NCBI GenBank assembly: GCA_947462335.1
Contig: OX381714.1
Location: 59,069,800 to 59,133,799 of the forward strand
Length of the DNA: 64,000 nucleotides
Reading direction: 5' to 3'
Origin: Harmothoe impar
Lineage: Eukaryota; Annelida; Polychaeta; Phyllodocida; Polynoidae
Of this stretch, positions 58,753 to 64,000 are shown one piece after another. The notes under the pieces are model-generated. The model was not told the DNA's origin and did not search any database. It worked only from the letters and a program-made list of their open reading frames with translations. The translations under genes were made by a program, and so were the position numbers. Positions within the stretch are counted from its first letter, which is position 1, and the number at the start of each line of letters is the position of its first letter.

Positions 58753-59028
58753 ATATGACCCTGTCTTATGAGTTTGTAACAATTGAAACGTCTTTGACCG
58801 GGTGTCGTCTTTGACCTGTGTACACAGAAATGGGGGGGGGGAAAGGTTAATGGATATTTCAACAGTATATACTACAAACTTCCCGGCATTTCTGTGTACA
58901 TAGCTCCCATTTCAGCCATTTTAAAACTTGCTGGTCAAAGACTACACCGGTCAAAGATGACACAGGTCAAAGATGACACCCGGTCAAAGACGTTTCAAGT
59001 GTTACAAACTCATGAGACACAGCCATAT
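58753..59028. mobile_element. MITE sharing the 17-bp repeat unit
   Basis: The left arm ATGAGTTTGTAACAATTGAA then ACGTCTTTGACCGGGTGTC is mirrored on the right (GGTCAAAGACG...GTTACAAACTCATGAGACA). ACAGAAATG and CATTTCTGTGTACA form an inner pair. It has a few 17-bp units per arm, against eight at 15.3 kb. Confidence 0.75.
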
Positions 59029-60700
59029 TCTGATGATCCTATTAAGATGATTTCATCAATGATTAAATTAGATTCAGAAATTTAATGACTCGGTAATGAT
59101 GGCTTCACTATATATAAAGCAGTGGTACAGATCCTCTGATACCTAGCCTACACAACATACACTAGTACCTTGCTGCAATTTGTAGACCTTGAGGAGATGC
59201 CTTGAGTAGATTTACAGCATGAGAATGGATACAAATCACACCACTGCTGCCAGTGCTGCTGGGCTTTGTTCTCTGTATCTGTGCCATATGAGGGGGCATA
59301 TATCTGGACAAATTAAGGATATCCATGGTTACCATAAATAGTGACACTGCTTTTCTGTCTCAGGATTTAGTAGCTGTTTGGCATTCAGATGTGTGGCAGA
59401 ATCTTAAATTATTGAATAATTTCATTGTTTGATTCAGTTGTTGAATTCATACTTTCAAAATAAATTTAATTAACTAAGATACTATAGATTCATGATGATT
59501 TGGAATTGTATGGATAGCTTTAGCTTGGTCAGCAATTATGACTTATTCATCATCCTATCAAGCTTATCTCATTGCCCTAAGGCAAATCTTGTATAGTCTT
59601 TGCAGATAATGTGATTGTAGCCTATATTGCTAATTGTTTTATGCATTCAGCAGTATTGTACATAAATGGCCACATTGTCAATTACCAAGTGTCAATTACC
59701 AAAATTGGCCTGTGCATTACGACTATAAATATGGGCTCGAATGTAAATTTCATGAGACATCAAAACTAGTGTTCATCTATTTACTGTAAAAGCTATTCAT
59801 GCAGATTTAGCCTTGCTTTTTAAACTCTACATAAATTTTAAACTCAGTGGTAAAAGTCAGAGCTATTGAATGAAACCTGTTGTGGCTTAATTCCTAATTC
59901 TAGGAACATGGAAAACATGACACCACTCGGTCTGCTGTCTGGTACCCTCCGTCTAGTGTGACCTCTATACACCCTCCTCCTTGGACGCTAAATCCTAACT
60001 AGATTGATTGCACATTTTCTGTTACACAAGAGTGTAATCAGCTTTCTAATTATTGCTCCTGTATAGACAACCATTACTACACATTCAATCAGCCTTAAAA
60101 CTACTTGCATGGATATCCAGTGAGGCATTTTGCTTATTCATCAATGGCGATACAGTTGAGAATTAGTTTAGAATAACAGTAAAATTTGAGTAGTCATGAA
60201 TTTATTTTCTCATTTCAGGATCAATGATTGATTCCTTTATGGTCTATACTCATGAAATCACTATCAAATATCAAAAGTGCTAGTTATTCTAAATATAGGA
60301 ATTCACACCCATTAGTGATAATTTTGACAAGCATTACGATAATTGGCAACTGCAAACAGAGGCTGAATTTGGTAATTGAAAATGTATGCAGAGTTGTCTG
60401 TCTGCAGATTGATATTTCAGTTTGTAAAGTTCTAATATCATTGATTCAATCAGATGCTGAATGCATTATTCCGTACTATCCTTCCCAACAGCTCCTGTGA
60501 CTTGTAACAATGATTCCTATCTCATCAGTTTATGGCAGACATGTTATTCACCTCAGCTTTCTTGTATAATGCATACATTATAAAAGCCGATGTTGATGGC
60601 TTAGGACAGATGTTGTTGTCCTAGATCAAAGGTGGTCAGTCATTGATCTAATTTGGTCATGTTGGTTGGTTCTAGATCAAGTACTGTGAGATGGGGATGT
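59029..60700. other. Non-coding stretch
   Basis: AT-rich; no exon or repeat recognised. Confidence 0.4.
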
Positions 60701-61610
60701 TTACACATATCCAACTATAAGTGCATCATGAAAATCCTTGTTCCATTTGGTGAATTCAAGCCCCTTCTTAATAGATCGAGTTTCCACTGTTAACTTATTC
60801 AAAGCCCCTGACACTCTGTACACAAGGCTTCTTGTATAGGCAGGGTTCATGGACCTGTGTTGCTTTGATAATCTTTGGTCATGACGTCTTGTCACAATTG
60901 GTCTAAGGCTGTATCTATGAGGAAAGCTTTCATTAAGTGGTAGTGCCTTCTATCCTTCAATTTATTCAGTTTGGCCTTCCTGTGGAGTTTGGCAGTGTTC
61001 AGAATACCTGAGCGTCTATAGGCAATTTTCAGAGATTTATTGATAACTACTTGAATACCTTCCAGGCAGGTGTGTCCAGCAACATCATAGAATACATCAC
61101 AATAATCCAATGCTGGTAAGATTAAGGTTTTAACCACCTTAACTGCTTCTTTCTGAAGCATATCAAATTTATGCCTGTTAAAAAGGTACACTTTATGTCT
61201 AATACTGTGTTTTATTTCATGGTGAATACGGACTATCAAGGTTAATCCTATGGGAGTGCACTCGTGGTGCTTTGGCCGTATTGCACTCGGCCTACGGCCA
61301 TCGTGCAATACGGCCCAATGCAATAACCATGGACTCAGTCACTTTAGCGTGCAGCTCTGTCTATTTATTGTAGGAACATGGTGACTAAAATTTTATAAGG
61401 GATCCAGGGTGACTCCGAGGTATTCATAGGTAGGGGAATATGTGACAGGGTTATTCTGGAGTTTTGGTTGTGACCTGGTTAATTTTTTCCTTAAAGCTTT
61501 ATTTGCAAATACCATGAATTATTTGTTTCTATTTAACGAGAGTTTATTAACAGTACACCAAGTATTTATGTTAGCGAGATCTTTATTCAAAATATGAGTG
61601 ATTTATGATT
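60701..61610 (-). pseudogene. Degraded LINE reverse-transcriptase fragment
   Basis: The minus strand encodes pieces of an RT thumb and C-terminal region: NTWCTVNKLSLN, YEYLGVTLDP, KTLILPALDYCDVFYDVAG and LNKLKDRRHYH. They resemble the corresponding parts of the ORF2 at 37.7-40.4 kb but are clearly diverged. In-frame stops (after LSLNRNK and after LDPL) and frame changes break it. A GTATTGCAC/GTGCAATAC hairpin (about 61,285-61,315) interrupts it. Confidence 0.75.
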
Positions 61611-62040
61611 TTATTAGTTTGGACGATGCATGGGTAACAACAATGATGAAAGCTACATATGTCAATATGTATGTAGTAATGGATAGATGAGTGAGCTTGT
61701 GCATATTGCTTTATCACATTTTAGTGGAATGAATTCTTCAGAGGAATGCTGGTATAGTTTACCCCAGACACTATAATTATAACCTCCAGGATTACTGCGG
61801 CCAGAGCAAGAGATGATATGTTTATGAGATCTGTCCTACAGTCCCACTGTGACTTAGTCAGTGTACAGGCTACAATTCTGTAATAACAATAGTGCTCAGA
61901 GTAGGCCTACAATGAACTTTTTTCTGTGGAATATGCATGCTTGAAAAAAACTATCAATCAATGAGTTGTAGAAAAGAGAAAGTTGAATGATCTATTTTGT
62001 CTTAAATAAACATGAAAATTTGATGGTACCCATGCCTGAT
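61611..62040. other. Non-coding stretch
   Basis: AT-rich, no gene seen. CCCATGCC near its right end also follows the next element, but not at the exact boundary. Confidence 0.35.
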
Positions 62041-63254
62041 GTAGGGGAGACCGGGGCACGTTGAACCGCTTTGACACCTTTATTTTTCCTGACCTTGCTA
62101 AAAGAATCTGAACTTTGGTTTTGTATCAAGCAGTTACCTTGTATCATTGCGATATAATAGAACCTATTGCAAGGCAAATGTGGGCTTTTCTTGTATTTTT
62201 CATGAATTTTTAAAAATAAAATCTTAGGGTGGTTCAATGTGCCCCATGCCCGGGGTAGGTTGATCCACCCACCGGGGCACCTTGAACCACATGTGTTGAA
62301 CAATCCAAATAATCACTAATATAGATCAATAATTGAAATTTCGGTGGGAATTAGTTGCTATTGTTACTTTTGCATGGGATTGAAAGTAAAAATTACATAT
62401 TTGATGCACGAAAGTCACTCAGTTATAGTTTCTGGAAAAGTGACTGAGTTTGTACCTTACAGATTTTTATCAGGGTCAAATTAAACCAGTTTAAGAGTAT
62501 TCCTGTTATTTGTTCAGTCTGAATAAATCATTGATTACATTCTTCTATAACATAATGCGCTGTTCTACCTCTGAAAAGTGATAAATCTGGGAATAAAGAC
62601 ACTGTAAACATGTTACACAAGATTTTTTTTTCACAAACCGCAAACTATGTATTCTATCATAAATATATAACCAAATTGTATCGAATTTGTTTATATCATT
62701 ATCCATATTATCTTCCCTTAATACACTTCTAACATTGCATCATTATTCAGTCATTTAAGAGTCTTAACACCATTGCCAAAGAGCTCCGAATGTCGGGGCA
62801 CCTTGAGCTGGCTCAAGGTGCCCCAGAGCTTGGAGCACCTTGAGCATGGCTCAAGGTGCCCCGTTTTTTGTGGCTCAATGTGCCCCATGCTAGTCATCAC
62901 AGATAAGATTGATGTTATTCAAATTACATAACACACCCAGCAGTAAAGTTGGGTTCTATTCAAGGATTCATATGTATACTTCGATCTCCAAAGAGATCTT
63001 AGGCCAACAATGTTTTTTAACGAAACAAGAACAAAAGTTAAACAATTGCAAGTATCTACTTTCAAGGCCATAAACCTTTAATGTTGTCTAACTTTCTCAT
63101 CAGCATCCTAAAATCATAATGATGTTGCTGATCTGAACTGTCTATATAAGGGGGTAATATGGTAGGCATACTGCCAGAAAATTCCCAAAGGAATAGCAAA
63201 GAGAGCGGGCGGCTCAACGTGCCCGGGTGGTCAACGTGCCCCGGTCTCCCCTAC
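62041..63254. mobile_element. 1.2-kb non-autonomous element with CAAGGTGCCCC motifs
   Basis: Ends GTAGGGGAGACCGGGGCACG-TTGA and the mirror CAACGTGCCCCGGTCTCCC-CTAC. GGCTCAAGGTGCCCC or close variants recur near 62,225-62,290 and 62,795-62,890, in both orientations. No ORF encodes a transposase. The superfamily is uncertain. Confidence 0.75.
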
Positions 63255-63800
63255 CCATGCCATTCCAGCGATTTACTGGCCGGCACATTATAGTGCTCTT
63301 CGCCCAATGGTTGGCAGACTGGCATAAGGCTTAGTTCTTATAGAGCCATATTACCTGAAGATTTAACCACTGAGCTATGACACATTGCGTAATCTAGCCC
63401 TTCTGTCTAGCAGTGCCAAACACTAGTACAGACTTCTTGTTATTGAAAGCACTGCTTAATGTACAGCTCCTTTCTCCTCATTATAACAGCTTCTAGCCCA
63501 GCTCTAGTCAGGGCTATAATATGATCTACTGTTATAACCCCTTTATGCAGGACATAACCAGTCTCATCCACCTATTATCATAAATTATTGGGTCTAAATT
63601 TCCCTATTTCAGTGACCATATTCGATATGTAGCTGTTGTTGTGAATCATCAGTTTTTACTTTAATTTGTCAAAATGAGTGTTGCCAACAATAGAACAGGA
63701 ACTTTTGTTTTAGCCTTGTATTAATGAGCATCTTTTTTAAACATAAATGATGAACCGCCTCTGGTAAAATACAAAGCCTCCTTTCACTGCTTTATGTGTG
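63255..63800. other. Non-coding stretch
   Basis: Contains a reversed copy of the 29.9/35.2-kb repeat (63,480-63,545). No gene. Confidence 0.4.
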
Positions 63801-64000
63801 CAGAGAAGAGACATGCAGAGGCAGACACTGTACGAACAAATGTGAATAACTGTCAGGAATGTGAGCAGAGCTGTTTACAATGTATGTAATATGTGGAGAC
63901 TACAGCCAGAGAGGCTAGCAGTGTGTGAGACATATCTTCATAGAGAAGGGACATGCGGAGACAGATATTGTACAAATGGATGTGAATTAGTGTCAGGGCT
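63801..64000. repeat. Tandem repeat of about 140 bp, running off the edge
   Basis: AGAGAAG(A/G)GACATGC(A/G)GAG with GTGAATNANTGTCAGG occurs near 63,801 and again near 63,941. The array continues beyond the window. Confidence 0.65.

Noticed and set aside
61990..63265. CCCATGCC on both sides of the 1.2-kb element as an 8-bp target duplication
   Set aside because: On the left it is separated from the element end by extra bases, so it is not a clean duplication.

Overview
The window is nuclear DNA of an animal, most likely a marine invertebrate. It carries introns with GT-AG splice sites, a DEG/ENaC channel gene, a two-ORF non-LTR retrotransposon, many short inverted-repeat transposons (MITEs) and minisatellites. 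There are no operons and no convincing tRNA or rRNA gene. The species cannot be named from the sequence alone. GTG, TTG and CTG were not accepted as starts here; starts are ATG unless stated otherwise.

Layout. (1) 1-6.3 kb: minus-strand 5' part of a DEG/ENaC gene, four coding exons with matching phases (6280 down to 3554), the rest lying beyond the left edge or unrecognised. Its introns hold MITEs and a pyrimidine tract. (2) 6.3-19.25 kb: repeat-rich non-coding DNA, including G-run MITEs, a MITE built on a 17-bp minisatellite, hammerhead-like motifs and one weak exon candidate. (3) 19,252-28,871: a 9.6-kb Polinton/Maverick-like element. It has long terminal inverted repeats, 5'-AG...CT-3' ends and a perfect 6-bp target-site duplication (CAGGAG). 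It encodes a protein-primed family-B DNA polymerase, a low-complexity protein ending in a PC4-like single-strand-DNA-binding domain, and, divergently, a protein with two death domains. No integrase, ATPase, protease or capsid gene is visible. (4) 28.9-37.5 kb: non-coding, with 72-bp and roughly 45-bp tandem repeats. (5) About 37.5-42.8 kb: a minus-strand non-LTR retrotransposon whose ORF1 protein carries a C-terminal NADAR domain and whose ORF2 has endonuclease and reverse transcriptase. (6) 42.8-64 kb: non-coding DNA with at least eight further MITE or SINE copies, a degraded LINE fragment (60.7-61.6 kb) and several tandem repeats.

How the parts may work together. In the 9.6-kb element, the polymerase and PC4-like protein form a plausible minimal replication set (protein-primed synthesis plus a single-strand binder). 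The double death-domain protein looks like a host-signalling modulator. The inverted repeats carry about nine copies each of an ETS-like CCGGAAGT core next to CACGTG, TGACGTCA and CCAAT motifs. All three genes contain single-base frameshifts, so this copy is either decaying or affected by indel errors in the assembly. The LINE pairs an RNA-binding ORF1 with a putative ADP-ribose-processing fold, a combination that deserves a second look.
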